Below are positions 5,747-6,383 of a DNA stretch of 6,383 nt, in pieces. Each line of letters begins with the position of its first letter. Position 1 is the first letter of the stretch. Origin of the DNA: JAHDDH01 sp963922775 (GTDB lineage Bacteria > Bacteroidota > Bacteroidia > Cytophagales > Amoebophilaceae); the NCBI GenBank assembly GCA_963922775.1, contig CAWUJG010000023.1:1-6383 (forward strand), written 5' to 3'. The notes below the pieces were generated by a model. That model worked only from the letters and a program-made list of their open reading frames with translations, searched no databases and was not told where the DNA came from. Made by a program: the position numbers and the translations under genes.

Positions 5747-6383
5747 ATGTCTAAATATAATACTTCATTATTTTATTTTTCGTTTATTGCTTTATTTATT
5801 GTTTTTAGCTGTAATAAAACAGTGGATATGAATGATTATAAAAATATTGAAACAATTAAATCTCTATTAAAAAATGGAAATGTGAATAAAAAAGATAGAT
5901 GGGGAGATACTCCCCTGGAATGCGCAGTAAAAAACGAAAATATTGAAATAGTAAAATTATTATTAGATCATAAAAATATAGAACCGAATAAAAAAGATAG
6001 ATGGGGAGATACTCCTCTGGAATGCGCATTAAAAAAAGAAAATATTGAAATAGTAAAATTATTATTAGATCATAAAAATATAGAGCCGAATAAAAAAAAT
6101 CAATATGGAAAGACTCCTTTAGAACGTGCAATAAACAGCGAAAATGTTAGAATAGTAAAATTATTGTTGGAAAATAAAAATATAGAGCCGAATAAGAAAA
6201 ATCAATGGGGAGAGACTTATCTAGACTGCGCAGTAAAAAACGAAAATTTTGAAATAGTAAAATTGTTATTGGAACATAAAAATATAGAACCGAATAAGAA
6301 AAATCAATGGGGAGAGACTCCTTTGGAATGCGCAGTAAAAAACGAAAATGTTGAAATAGTAAAATTATTGTTGAAACATAAAA
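5747..6383 (+). CDS. Putative lipoprotein with ankyrin repeats (3' end outside window)
   Basis: An open frame runs from ATG 5747 to the right edge without a stop, giving 212 complete codons. The product begins with a signal peptide (hydrophobic residues about 8-21) and the lipobox-like VFSC (Cys22). Residues about 31-46 resemble the second half of an ankyrin repeat. Four complete 34-residue repeats (47-80, 81-114, 115-148, 149-182) and a fifth partial one follow, each with the ankyrin signature G-x-TPL-x-x-A and IVKLLL. Position after TPL is Glu and a Cys is common ('TPLECA') where most ankyrins have 'TPLHLA'; the fourth repeat has TYL. Ankyrin repeats bind proteins, and in intracellular bacteria such proteins are often directed at host targets. 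The lipobox suggests a membrane-anchored, outward-facing protein. It follows the GTPase pair by 198 bp on the same strand. Confidence 0.85.
   Translation, partial: MSKYNTSLFYFSFIALFIVFSCNKTVDMNDYKNIETIKSLLKNGNVNKKDRWGDTPLECAVKNENIEIVKLLLDHKNIEPNKKDRWGDTPLECALKKENIEIVKLLLDHKNIEPNKKNQYGKTPLERAINSENVRIVKLLLENKNIEPNKKNQWGETYLDCAVKNENFEIVKLLLEHKNIEPNKKNQWGETPLECAVKNENVEIVKLLLKHK
5885..6383 (+). repeat. Tandem 102-bp repeats encoding ankyrin units (four complete, one cut by the edge)
   Basis: Units start at 5885, 5987, 6089, 6191 and 6293, each exactly 102 bp (34 codons) without spacers. Units 1 and 2 differ at only 4 of 102 bases. Units 4 and 5 share the 'NKKNQWGET' start and are also close. Unit 3 is the most divergent. 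The array continues beyond the window. Confidence 0.9.

Noticed and set aside
5856..6131. Minus-strand 91-codon frame with internal repeats
   Set aside because: Its repeats are only the reverse complement of the ankyrin-coding units, and the plus-strand frame has a clear signal peptide and ankyrin signature.
5885..6383. Regular repeats considered as a CRISPR array
   Set aside because: Units are 102 bp, contiguous, without unique spacers, and translate in frame as ankyrin repeats.
1..6383. tRNA, rRNA or riboswitch genes
   Set aside because: No GC-richer structured stretch of suitable length is visible outside the coding regions; the intergenic spacers are short and nearly pure A/T.

Overview
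The window is very AT-rich, with intergenic stretches almost entirely A and T, and none of its genes has a clear Shine-Dalgarno sequence. The helix-hairpin-helix protein starts in a way typical of Bacteroidota (short basic head, then an 'EINGLVFLIILL' membrane segment). Alongside it sit an Rpn/transposase-type tail, lipoproteins with eukaryote-like domains, GTPases and ankyrin repeats. This points to an intracellular Bacteroidota symbiont, most plausibly of the Amoebophilus/Cardinium group. The taxonomic placement is inference; no search was run.

Layout from left to right. (1) Bases 1-191 are the 3' end of a gene whose product ends in an 'EKGM' repeat plus a short helical tail, as in Rpn/PD-(D/E)XK nuclease 'transposase' proteins. 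(2) Bases 192-406 are AT-rich and non-coding. (3) Bases 407-1102 (+) encode a membrane-anchored, ComEA-like double helix-hairpin-helix protein. (4) Bases 1074-2066 (-) encode a trans-prenyl diphosphate synthase; its end overlaps the end of the previous gene by 29 bp. (5) A 66-bp divergent spacer separates it from three plus-strand genes, all predicted lipoproteins: two tandem paralogous P-loop GTPases (2133-3935 and 4016-5548) and an ankyrin-repeat protein (5747 to past the right edge).

The left half is housekeeping (DNA-binding/uptake type protein, isoprenoid synthesis). The right half looks like an accessory island of candidate host-interaction proteins. The central puzzle is that the two GTPases carry complete G1, G3 and G4 motifs, yet both begin with a lipoprotein signal peptide that would place them outside the cytoplasm, where bacterial GTP is absent. 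Either they act in or facing the host cell, or the N-terminus is used differently than it appears.

The two GTPases share lipobox, linker, G domain and a helical middle region, but their C-terminal tails differ completely: a coiled coil plus Tyr/Ser-rich end in one, a highly charged single helix in the other. Inside the G domain, a 111-bp block has few synonymous differences (3 of 34 shared residues) while the P-loop block has many (13 of 21). That suggests a gene-conversion tract between the copies. The ankyrin gene contains 102-bp repeats, two of which differ at only 4 positions, indicating recent repeat expansion.
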